Source of the DNA: Phreatobacter sp.
Lineage (GTDB): Bacteria; Pseudomonadota; Alphaproteobacteria; Rhizobiales; Phreatobacteraceae
NCBI RefSeq assembly: GCF_030691135.1
Contig: NZ_JAUYFA010000034.1
Coordinates: 1-52,144, forward strand
Length of the DNA stretch: 52,144 nucleotides
Direction: 5' to 3'
Position 1 is the stretch's first letter, and each line of letters begins with the position of its first letter. A model generated the notes under the pieces. That model ran no database searches. It saw only the letters and a program-made list of their open reading frames with translations, and was not told where the DNA came from. Below are positions 1-7,354 of this stretch, piece by piece. Position numbers and translations under genes: made by a program.

Positions 1-1619
1 GCGGCGGGTGGCGCTTGTCGCGCGGCGGGCTGCGCGGCTGTGGGCGCTGGCCGATACGGCTCGTATTGCGGCACGGCGGCCGGCACCGGACGGCTGTCGG
101 TGGAGCCTTCCATGATGGGCTGCTTGGTCATGGGAATGCGAAGGGTTCCCGCCGGCAATGTCTCGGTCGGTTGCCCGGTCCGGGTCTCCGGCCGGTTGAT
201 GCGGCCGTTATCGTCGATGGGCGTCGCCGGGATCAGCGCGCGGGCGCCGCCGCCACCGGTCAGGGAGGACTGGCGTCGCGCCTCGTCGGACAGCGGCCAT
301 CCCGCCTTTTCCGCCACGACCTGCACGCATTCGATCAGCGCCGTGTTGGAGGCCACGCGCCGATGCGCCTTCATGTCGCCGTCGCGGTAGGCGTTGAGGA
401 TGCGGAATTCCATCGGGTCCATGCCGCAGGCTTCGGCGCCCTTGTCCATGTGGACCTCGAGCGCGAAATCGACCGCGGTGATTCCGAAACCGCGCATGGC
501 GGTCGAGGGGCAGCGGTTGGTGTAGGCGACATAGATGTCGGCGCTGACATTGGGGATCGTGTAGGGCCCCGGCAGATGCGCGGTGCATTTGATCGCGGCG
601 TAGCTCGACAGCCGCGTATAGGCGCCGGCGTCGAAATAGCTGCGGATGCGGCGGGCGACGATGCGGCCGTCGCGCATGATGCCGTCCTTGATGTAGATGC
701 GCTCGGCACCGCGCGGCGAGCCGTAGAGCATCTCCTCCTCGCGATCGAGGACATAACGGACCGGCTGGCCGGTCATCATGGCGCCGAGGATCGACAGGGG
801 TTCGGTGAGGGAATCGACCTTGCCGCCGAAGCCGCCGCCGACCGTGCCTCCGACGAAATGCAGGCGGTTGGACTCCAGCTTGAGGATCTTGGCCGCCGTG
901 CCCAGCGAGAAGAACAGGCCCTGCGCGCAGGAATGCACGACGAAGCGGTCGTTCTGCTCGGGCGCTGCGATCGAGCCGTTGGTCTCGGTCGGCGCGTGTT
1001 CGATGGGCGACATCTGATAGCGGTCGTCGACGATGAACTCGGCACCGGCGAAGGCCTTCTCGACGTCGCCGAAACGCAGCTTCGAATGATCGTAGCGGTC
1101 GTGATACTCGAAGTAATTGTTCGGATAGGTCTCGTTGACGACGGGCGCGCCGGGCTTCAGCGCCTCCTCGACGTCGAAGACATGAGTCAACACCTCGTAG
1201 TCGACGCGCACGAGCGCCCGCGCGGCCATCGCCTGCTGCTCGGATTCGGCGATGATCGCCACCACCGGTTCGCCCTTGTAGGAGACCTTGCCGACGGCCA
1301 GCGTCGGCTCGTCGTCCTTGCCGAAATTGATCAGGCTCAGGAGGGTGTTCTTGTTCAGCGGCACGTCGGCGCCGCGCAGGATGCGCTTTACGCCCGGCGC
1401 CCGCTCGGCGGCGGTGGTGTCGATGGAGCGGATGCGGGCGTGGTGATGGGGGCTGCGCACCACCTTCAGATGGAGCAGCCCCTCGAAGGCGTGATCGTCG
1501 AAGAAGGGCGAGCGGCCGGTGACGTGGCCGGGCATGTCCTGGCGCTGGGCGCCCTTGCCGACAATGTTGAGATTGTCGTCGCGCTCGGCGGCGAACAGAT
1601 CCTTGCGGAATTCCAGCAT
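1..1619 (-). CDS. Xanthine dehydrogenase-family molybdopterin-binding (large) subunit, partial
   Basis: Catalytic subunit of a three-subunit molybdenum hydroxylase (FAD, 2Fe-2S and Mo subunits encoded in that order). It would hydroxylate a C-H or aldehyde group of an unknown substrate in the cytoplasm. The start is ATG at 1619, 11 bases after the iron-sulfur subunit. The reading frame stays open to the window edge, so 539 N-terminal residues are visible and the C-terminus is missing. The molybdopterin motif GGGFGGK lies near residues 261-267, and an AMRGFG motif follows. The CO dehydrogenase form I motif AYXCSFR is not seen, so this is not a typical CoxL. From about residue 455 the conserved fold gives way to a long Pro/Ala/Gln/Arg-rich stretch that runs to the edge without rejoining the conserved second half. 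The family is certain; the substrate is not. Confidence 0.9.
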   Translation of the reverse strand, partial: MLEFRKDLFAAERDDNLNIVGKGAQRQDMPGHVTGRSPFFDDHAFEGLLHLKVVRSPHHHARIRSIDTTAAERAPGVKRILRGADVPLNKNTLLSLINFGKDDEPTLAVGKVSYKGEPVVAIIAESEQQAMAARALVRVDYEVLTHVFDVEEALKPGAPVVNETYPNNYFEYHDRYDHSKLRFGDVEKAFAGAEFIVDDRYQMSPIEHAPTETNGSIAAPEQNDRFVVHSCAQGLFFSLGTAAKILKLESNRLHFVGGTVGGGFGGKVDSLTEPLSILGAMMTGQPVRYVLDREEEMLYGSPRGAERIYIKDGIMRDGRIVARRIRSYFDAGAYTRLSSYAAIKCTAHLPGPYTIPNVSADIYVAYTNRCPSTAMRGFGITAVDFALEVHMDKGAEACGMDPMEFRILNAYRDGDMKAHRRVASNTALIECVQVVAEKAGWPLSDEARRQSSLTGGGGARALIPATPIDDNGRINRPETRTGQPTETLPAGTLRIPMTKQPIMEGSTDSRPVPAAVPQYEPYRPAPTAAQPAARQAPPA

Positions 1620-1630
1620 CGTCGCCTCCG

Positions 1631-2116
1631 TCAATATGCGCGCGTCGCCTGGCCGCCGCGGGCGGCGGCCAGGATGGCCTCGATAATGGCGTCGTAGCCG
1701 GTGCAGCGGCAGATGTTGCCGGAGATGCCGTCGATCACCTCCGCACGGGTCGGGTTCGGGTTCGCCGTGAGAAGGGCTTTGGCCGCCGTCAGCATCCCCG
1801 GCGTGCAGAAGCCGCACTGGGCCGCGAAATGGTCCATGAAGGCTTGTTGGAGCGGATGCAGGACGGGGCCCTCGGCCATGCCGGAGACGGTCTCGACATG
1901 CTTGCCCTCGCAGGTGGCGGCCAGTGTCAGGCAGGACAGCTGCAAGTCGCCGTCGACCAGCACGGTGCAGGTGCCGCAGGTTCCCTGGCCGCAGCCGTAT
2001 TTGGGGCCGAAATCGTTGAGGCCGCGGCGAAGCAGCGTCAGGAGATTATCGGAGGGGCCGACGAAGGCGGCGCGGTCAGAGCCGTTGAGACGGAACTGGA
2101 CGGGAATCTTGGCCAT
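1631..2116 (-). CDS. (2Fe-2S)-binding small subunit of molybdenum hydroxylase
   Basis: 161 residues, the usual length for CoxS/XdhC-type small subunits. It carries electrons from the molybdenum centre to FAD. The plant-ferredoxin-type cluster is formed by YGCGQGTCGTC plus a downstream Cys. The second cluster is formed by CGFCTPGM and CRCTGY in the helical C-terminal half. I chose ATG at 2116 because GGAGG stands just before it. An upstream start in the same frame would overlap most of the start of the neighbouring FAD gene's 3' end and has no support. The gene sits 10 bases after the FAD subunit and 11 bases before the large subunit, so co-translation of the complex is likely. Confidence 0.95.
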   Translation of the reverse strand: MAKIPVQFRLNGSDRAAFVGPSDNLLTLLRRGLNDFGPKYGCGQGTCGTCTVLVDGDLQLSCLTLAATCEGKHVETVSGMAEGPVLHPLQQAFMDHFAAQCGFCTPGMLTAAKALLTANPNPTRAEVIDGISGNICRCTGYDAIIEAILAAARGGQATRAY

Positions 2117-2126
2117 GGGTGCCTCC

Positions 2127-2945
2127 TCAGTCCTGGCCCGACAGGAGCCGGGCCAAATGCACCGGCAGGACCTCGCGCCGGTACCATTCGCTGGCGATGG
2201 CATCAGTGACAGGCCGAATGCCCTCCGCTGCCGCGGCCCGGGCGGCGGTGATGGCGGCGGCATCGAGCGCCTTGCCCTCCAGCACGCGCTCCACCGCCTT
2301 CGCGCGCATCGGCACCGGCGCCATGGCGCCGAATGCGACCCGCGCGCCGCTCACCCGGCCGCCCGACATGGGCAGGTGCGCCGCAATCGTCAGGACGGCG
2401 AGGCCCTTGGGCTTGACCCGGCTCACCTTGCGGAAACGGAAGTCGGCGGCATTCTGGGGCGGGGCGAACTGGACCGCCGTCACGAGCCCCTGGCCGCCAC
2501 GCGAGCGGCCGGCGAGGAACTCCTCCAGGGGAACGGCGCGCGGGGCACCAAGGCCCTGCATGACCATGACCTGCGCATCGAGGGCCAGCAACGCGACCGT
2601 GAAGTCGCCATAGGGAGTCTCGGCGAAGAGGTTGCCGCCGATACTGGCCATGTTGCGCACGGCCGGTCCGCCGATGGCCTGCGCCGGAGCATGCAGGTAG
2701 GCGAGCTCGCGGCGCTTCAGGATCGCGGCCATGGTGACGCCGGCACCGAGTTCGACCCGGCCCGACAGTGAGATCTGGCGGTAGGCCGGATCGACGATGC
2801 GCAGGATCAGCCCGTCGGTGAGCCGCCCCTCGTTGATGTCGCGCATGATCAGCGTTCCGCCCGACAGGAGCCGCGCGCTGCGGTCGCCCGCGATGAGGCC
2901 TGCAGCGTCCGAAAGCGTCGATGCGGTGCGGAACTCGAAGGGCAT
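2127..2945 (-). CDS. FAD-binding subunit of molybdenum hydroxylase
   Basis: 272 residues, matching the CoxM/XdhB medium subunit (FAD-binding domain of molybdopterin dehydrogenase followed by the CO dehydrogenase flavoprotein C-terminal domain). The FAD contacts are visible as LLSGGTLI near the N-terminus and as AVRNMASIGGNL around residues 100-112. Its role is to pass electrons from the 2Fe-2S subunit to an external acceptor. It starts 2 bases after the stop of the first SRPBCC gene and precedes the small subunit by 10 bases, so the SRPBCC genes and the hydroxylase appear to be one transcription unit. Confidence 0.93.
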   Translation of the reverse strand: MPFEFRTASTLSDAAGLIAGDRSARLLSGGTLIMRDINEGRLTDGLILRIVDPAYRQISLSGRVELGAGVTMAAILKRRELAYLHAPAQAIGGPAVRNMASIGGNLFAETPYGDFTVALLALDAQVMVMQGLGAPRAVPLEEFLAGRSRGGQGLVTAVQFAPPQNAADFRFRKVSRVKPKGLAVLTIAAHLPMSGGRVSGARVAFGAMAPVPMRAKAVERVLEGKALDAAAITAARAAAAEGIRPVTDAIASEWYRREVLPVHLARLLSGQD

Positions 2946-2947
2946 GG

Positions 2948-3400
2948 TCAGGGCGCTCCACCTTGGAGTTCGGGGAGTTGGCGGACAGCCTCCATCCCGG
3001 CGGAGTAGACGTCGTTGCCGACCGTCTCCGCCAGTTCCGCCTCGCGGCCCGGGGGCGTGGTGAAGCGGCTTTCCCAGTGCCAGAAGCTGCGGTTGCCGTC
3101 GGTCACCGGGAGCAGCCGGATATGGGCGACGTAGTTGAACAGTGGGATCGGCGTGTCGAGAAGGCAGTAGCTGCAGGTCATTTCCAGGTCCGACAGTGAC
3201 AGCAGCTGTTCGCGCAGCTCGCTGCCGTCCTGCAGGGTGAACCTGCGGACGCAGCCGATCCGGTCCGAGGCATGACCACGCTCGATCGCGCTGGCGGCGA
3301 CGATCGGGTGATACTGGTCGTGGCCGTTGAAGTCGCGCAGGACAGCCCAGAGGGCGTCGACCGGCGCGTTGATGATGGTGCTGCGGACGACCTTGGGCAC
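2948..3400 (-). CDS. SRPBCC family protein (copy 2)
   Basis: 150 residues with the START/Bet v 1-like pattern: an N-terminal strand with VRSTIINAPVDALWAVLRDF, a middle segment IGCVRRFTLQDGSELREQLL, and a C-terminal long helix. These folds bind hydrophobic ligands in a cavity. CoxG of CO dehydrogenase clusters belongs to this superfamily and serves membrane docking or quinone transfer, but CoxG has a C-terminal membrane tail that is absent here. The start is GTG at 3400, one base after the TGA of the preceding copy, with GGAGGG placed six bases upstream. The two copies are clearly paralogous. Ligand unknown. Confidence 0.85.
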   Translation of the reverse strand: MPKVVRSTIINAPVDALWAVLRDFNGHDQYHPIVAASAIERGHASDRIGCVRRFTLQDGSELREQLLSLSDLEMTCSYCLLDTPIPLFNYVAHIRLLPVTDGNRSFWHWESRFTTPPGREAELAETVGNDVYSAGMEAVRQLPELQGGAP

Positions 3401-3401
3401 A

Positions 3402-3839
3402 TCACCCTCCGAACGCGCGCTTGAGCGAGTCGAACCCCGCCTGGAACACGTTGGTGCCGATGTTCGAGACGAGGTCCTGCTCCCGCTCCGGCGCGCAGTC
3501 GAACTCGGCGGACCATTCGACGAAGGTGCGATCCTGATCGGTGATCGGGGTCAGCCGCAGCGTCGCCACGTATTCCGTCAGCGGCATGGGGCTGTCGAGG
3601 ATCGAATAGGTGCAGAACATGTCGAAGTCGGACAGGCCCAAAAGCTTCTCGCGCAGCTTGTCGCCGTTGCGCAGCGAGAAGGCCCTGACACAGCCCACCT
3701 TGTCGGCGGGCTCGCCGTTCTCGATCCGGCTCTCCGCCACGGCGGGGACCCAGTTGGGCAGACCGTTGAAGTCGCGCACCCGGGCCCAGACCCGGGCTGC
3801 GGGGGCATTGACGACACTGGAGACATAGACGCGGGCCAT
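3402..3839 (-). CDS. SRPBCC family protein (copy 1)
   Basis: 145 residues, a polyketide-cyclase/dehydrase-like SRPBCC protein with VVNAPAARVWARVRDFNGL at the N-terminus and VGCVRAFSLRNGDKLREKLL in the middle. It aligns over its whole length with the next gene, so the pair arose by tandem duplication. It begins 11 bases after the flotillin stop. Possible roles are binding the hydrophobic substrate or product of the adjacent molybdenum hydroxylase, or a CoxG-like link to membrane electron carriers. The genes are close enough to be translationally coupled. The role is inferred from context only. Confidence 0.85.
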   Translation of the reverse strand: MARVYVSSVVNAPAARVWARVRDFNGLPNWVPAVAESRIENGEPADKVGCVRAFSLRNGDKLREKLLGLSDFDMFCTYSILDSPMPLTEYVATLRLTPITDQDRTFVEWSAEFDCAPEREQDLVSNIGTNVFQAGFDSLKRAFGG

Positions 3840-3850
3840 GATCGTCTGCC

Positions 3851-6466
3851 TTACTTCTTCTCGCCGTCATCTTTGGGCTTGGGCGGCTGGGCATCCTTGG
3901 CCACCCGCTGCATGTCGGACGCCTCGCGCATGAGCCCGCCCATCTTGGCGAGGCTGCCGCCCTCGATGCCGATCTCCTTGAGCACCTGGTCGATCAGCGG
4001 CGCCTGGACGCGGTAGCGCAGGGCCGAATCGATCACCTCGTCGGTCGGCGTGCGCGACGATCCTCCCCCGCCACTGCCAGTGCCCTGCAGGCCGTCGACA
4101 TGGAGGATGCGGATGCCCTCGATCTTCTCCATGGGCTTGACGCTTTCGCGCACGATGCCCTCGATCCGGTCGAGCAGACGGCGACGGAACAGCCCGTAAC
4201 GGGCGCCGTCGGTGAGCACGTTCTCCGCCTCGTAGAGGAGCTTCTGGGCCTCGGCGTCGACGGCCTTGCGCAGTTTGTCGGCCTCGGCGGCGATGCGCAC
4301 CTCCTCGGCGGCCCTCTCGGCGTTGATCACCTCGACGGTCTTGCGGCGCTTGGCAGTCTCGCTCTCCTTCACCGTCTGGACGAGTTCGGCCGCCTCGACG
4401 GCCTTGGCTCTGGCCATCTCGGCCTTCACGGCCGCCGCGCTCTCCTCGAGAGACTTGGCGTAGAGGGTGATCGCCTTGTCCATGGCGGCGTCTTCCACGT
4501 CGCGCTCGCGCTGGATCTCGAGCTTGCGCAGGTCGCGCTGGCGACCGACACGGGCCTCGTCCAGACCACGGTCGGAGGCGATACGGGCGCGCTCCACCTC
4601 TTCGTTGGAGGCAATCTGCGATTCCTGCAGCGCTTGGGCGCGGGCGACCTCGAGTTGCTCGATGGCCCGGCGCCGTTCCAGCCGTGCCGCTTCCAGCGCC
4701 TGCTCGCGCGCGACATCAGCCTTCTCGACCTCCTGCTTGGCGATGATCTCGGTCTGCCGAAGTGTCTTGTCGGCACCCGTGCGCTCGGCGCGCTTGGCGG
4801 CCATGACGATGGCGCGGTCCTCTTCGGCCACCTCCACCGCCTTCTTCTGTTCGATTTGCAGCACTTCGCGGGTCTGCGACGAGGAGATCCGGTCCTCCTC
4901 GATCTTGAGCTCCGCTGCGATGCGCTGCCGCTCGACCGCGTCGCGGCGCTTGATCTCCGCCGCCTCGAGCTGTTCGGTGCTGTTGATCTCCAGTTGCCGG
5001 GTGGCGAGTGCGGAGGCGATACGTTCGGCCGCGGTCGCCTTCTCCTGAGCGATCCGGATGGCCTCGATCGCCTCGCGCGCCGCGATCTCGGCTTCCTCGA
5101 TCGTGCGGTTGCGAGCGATCTCCAGCTTGCGCCTGCCCTCGTCGGAGGCGATGCGATCGGCGGTGAGCGCGATGTCCTGGGCGATCCGGGCCTTCTCCAC
5201 CGCTTCGCGGGCTGCGATCTCAGCCTCGTCGAGCGCCTTGTTGCGTGCGATCTCGAGGTTCTTGATCTCCTTCTCGCGATCGATGCGGTCGGCGCTCACC
5301 TGCGCCTCCTGCGCGATCTTCGAGCGCTCGACCGCCTCCCTCGCGCCGATCTCGGCCTGCTCCAGCGATTTGGTGCGCTCGATTTCCTGGTGGCGGATTT
5401 CGCGGTCCGACGCGATGCGGGCGGCCTGGATAGCCTGATCATTGGCGATCCTGGCGGTCTCGATCTCCTCGCGAGCGGCGATCTCGGCTCCCTCGACGGC
5501 TTTGGTCCTGGCGATTTCCTGCTGGCGAATGTCGCGGTCGGAGGCGATGCGCGCCTCGCTGATCGCCCGCTCATTGGCGATCTTGGCCTTCTCGATCTCC
5601 TCACGGGAGACGATCTGGGCCTGTTCCGCCTCGGTGTCGCGGGCGGCGCGCTCACGGGCGATCTCGGTCCGCTGCACAGCACGCCTGATTTCGATCTCCC
5701 GCTGCTGTTCGAGCCGTGCCGATTCGCTTTCCCGCTCGATGTCGAGCGCCTGGCGCTCGGCCTCCAGATTGCGGGAGCGGATCTTGATCATCGACTCCTG
5801 TTCGATGTCGTTGCGGAGTTTCCGCTTTTCCTCGATCTCCTCGATGATGCGGGTCAGACCCTCGGCGTCGAAGCGGTTGGACGGGTTGAAGTACTGGAGG
5901 TCTGTCTGGTCGAGGTCGGTGATTGCCACCGATTCCAGGACGAGGCCGTTCTGGTTGAGGGCCTCGGCCGCGGCCTCCTTTACGCGCTGGACATAGACGC
6001 CGCGCTGCTCGTGCATCTCCTCCATCGACATCGCCGCGGCGACGGTTCGCAGCGACGAGATGAACTTGCCCGACAGCAGGGTGTTCAGCTGGTCTGGCTG
6101 CAGCGTGCGCCGGCCGAGCGTGGCGGCGGCGATGGCCACCGAGGGCTTGTCCGGCCTGACCCGCACATAGAACTCGGCGTCGATGTCGACCCGCATCCGG
6201 TCGCGGGTGATCAGGGCGGTGTCCTTGCTGCGCGTCACCGCCATCTGCAGGACGTTCATGTTGACCGGGGTGACGTCGTGGATGATCGGCAGGACGAAGG
6301 CGCCGCCGTTGATCACCACCTTCTCGCCGGAGAGGCCGGTGCGGACGAACGACACTTCCTTCGACGATCGCCGGTAGAGCCAGTTGACGAGATAGACGAT
6401 GATCGCAATGGCGATCACGGCGACGATCAGCCAGAGGATCAGGGCTCCGATGAGCTGTCCGGTCAT
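3851..6466 (-). CDS. Flotillin-family protein with long 44-residue repeat coiled coil
   Basis: 871 residues, against roughly 500-560 for typical flotillins. Residues 4-30 form one N-terminal membrane helix. Residues 35-210 are the SPFH domain. Residues about 205-745 are a charged Ala/Glu/Arg coiled coil. The end is a YGLFRRRLLDRI segment, a Gly/Ser linker (793-805) and a Lys/Pro-rich tail. Six consecutive 44-residue units occupy residues 283-546, and two more copies fit at 572-615 and 616-659. Each unit is four 11-residue steps. SPFH proteins assemble into membrane-attached cages or microdomains. No NfeD-like partner gene lies beside it. Here it stands between a TIM-barrel enzyme gene (54 bases upstream) and the SRPBCC pair, so it may scaffold the pathway at the membrane. 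Confidence 0.9.
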   Translation of the reverse strand: MTGQLIGALILWLIVAVIAIAIIVYLVNWLYRRSSKEVSFVRTGLSGEKVVINGGAFVLPIIHDVTPVNMNVLQMAVTRSKDTALITRDRMRVDIDAEFYVRVRPDKPSVAIAAATLGRRTLQPDQLNTLLSGKFISSLRTVAAAMSMEEMHEQRGVYVQRVKEAAAEALNQNGLVLESVAITDLDQTDLQYFNPSNRFDAEGLTRIIEEIEEKRKLRNDIEQESMIKIRSRNLEAERQALDIERESESARLEQQREIEIRRAVQRTEIARERAARDTEAEQAQIVSREEIEKAKIANERAISEARIASDRDIRQQEIARTKAVEGAEIAAREEIETARIANDQAIQAARIASDREIRHQEIERTKSLEQAEIGAREAVERSKIAQEAQVSADRIDREKEIKNLEIARNKALDEAEIAAREAVEKARIAQDIALTADRIASDEGRRKLEIARNRTIEEAEIAAREAIEAIRIAQEKATAAERIASALATRQLEINSTEQLEAAEIKRRDAVERQRIAAELKIEEDRISSSQTREVLQIEQKKAVEVAEEDRAIVMAAKRAERTGADKTLRQTEIIAKQEVEKADVAREQALEAARLERRRAIEQLEVARAQALQESQIASNEEVERARIASDRGLDEARVGRQRDLRKLEIQRERDVEDAAMDKAITLYAKSLEESAAAVKAEMARAKAVEAAELVQTVKESETAKRRKTVEVINAERAAEEVRIAAEADKLRKAVDAEAQKLLYEAENVLTDGARYGLFRRRLLDRIEGIVRESVKPMEKIEGIRILHVDGLQGTGSGGGGSSRTPTDEVIDSALRYRVQAPLIDQVLKEIGIEGGSLAKMGGLMREASDMQRVAKDAQPPKPKDDGEKK
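4829..5620 (-). repeat. Six in-frame 132-bp tandem repeats inside the flotillin gene
   Basis: These encode six 44-residue units (protein residues 283-546). Each starts A-(E/Q)-I and has the pattern AREEIEKARIA, then RIASDREI, then LEIARNKALDE. All six are exactly 44 residues long with no insertion or deletion, so the register is under constraint. The units differ by many substitutions, which points to an old duplication rather than a recent expansion. Confidence 0.85.
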
Positions 6467-6520
6467 GTCATGTTCCTCCCGACGTTTCTGTGCTGGTCTC
6501 GTCGTGTTGGGTGGGCCGTG

Positions 6521-7351
6521 TCAGCGGCTGATGGCCTTGAAGGCGCGGGTTTGATCGCGGATCGCCACCTCGACCGGGAGGCGCTCCATCGAGGAGGCTC
6601 CGTAGAAGCCGTGGCAGTGACGCGTGTTCCTGAGAATGAACTCGGCATCGGCGGGCGTGGCGACAGGGCCGCCGTGGACTAGGATGACGGCGTCCGGCTT
6701 CACCTCCAGGGCCGCGGCCGCCCAGGCGTCGACGATGGCGGGGCAGTCCTTCAGCTTCAGCGCGGTTTCCGCGCCGATCGAACCGCCGGTCGTCAGGCCG
6801 AGATGGCAGACGATGATGTCGGCGCCGGCGCCCGCCATCCGCCGGGCATCGTCCTGCGAAAAGACGTAAGGCGTCGTCAGCATGTCCTTGGCGTTGGCGA
6901 GGGCGATCATGTCGACCTCGAGGCCGTAGCCCATGCCCGTCTCTTCGAGATTGGCCCGGAAGACGCCATCGATCAGTCCGACGGTGGGGAAGTTCTGCAC
7001 GCCGGCAAAGCCGATGCGCTTCACCTCGTCGAGGAACACGTCCATCTGGCGGAACGGGTCGGTGGCGCAGACGCCGGCGATGACCGGCGTCTTCGTCACC
7101 ACCGGCAGGACCTCGCCCGCCATCTCCATGACGATCTGGTTGGCGTCGCCATAGGGCATCAGCCCCGACAGCGACCCGCGGCCGGCCATGCGGAAACGGC
7201 CGGAATTGTAGATAACGATCAGGTCGATGCCGCCGGCCTCTTCGCATTTGGCTGACAGGCCGGTTCCGGCGCCGCCGCCGACGATCGGCTCGCCACGGGC
7301 GACCATGGCCCGGTAGCGGTCGAGGAGTTCGGACCTGGAGAAACGCGGCAT
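6521..7351 (-). CDS. Phosphoenolpyruvate hydrolase-like TIM-barrel protein
   Basis: 276 residues resembling the TIM-barrel family named for phosphoenolpyruvate hydrolase (related to the PEP mutase/isocitrate lyase superfamily). Visible features are the N-terminal [19 protein letters not shown], the central [22 protein letters not shown] around residue 185, and [13 protein letters not shown] near residue 225. In many bacteria this family is encoded beside, or fused to, Tm-1-like UPF0261 proteins, as here: the fused ATPase/Tm-1 gene ends 3 bases upstream. The true reaction is not known, and the hydrolase name should be treated as a family label. Confidence 0.85.
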   Translation of the reverse strand: MPRFSRSELLDRYRAMVARGEPIVGGGAGTGLSAKCEEAGGIDLIVIYNSGRFRMAGRGSLSGLMPYGDANQIVMEMAGEVLPVVTKTPVIAGVCATDPFRQMDVFLDEVKRIGFAGVQNFPTVGLIDGVFRANLEETGMGYGLEVDMIALANAKDMLTTPYVFSQDDARRMAGAGADIIVCHLGLTTGGSIGAETALKLKDCPAIVDAWAAAALEVKPDAVILVHGGPVATPADAEFILRNTRHCHGFYGASSMERLPVEVAIRDQTRAFKAISR

Positions 7352-7354
7352 GGG

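Noticed and set aside
15-1697. 560-codon plus-strand frame opposite the molybdopterin subunit
   Set aside because: The opposite strand carries clear family motifs (GGGFGGK, AMRGFG). The plus frame has low-complexity His/Arg/Asp-rich sequence typical of shadows in GC-rich genes.
4100-6682. 860-codon plus-strand frame opposite flotillin
   Set aside because: It is Leu/Gly/Asp-rich with no domain and mirrors the 44-residue repeats of the real gene; its length results from codon bias.
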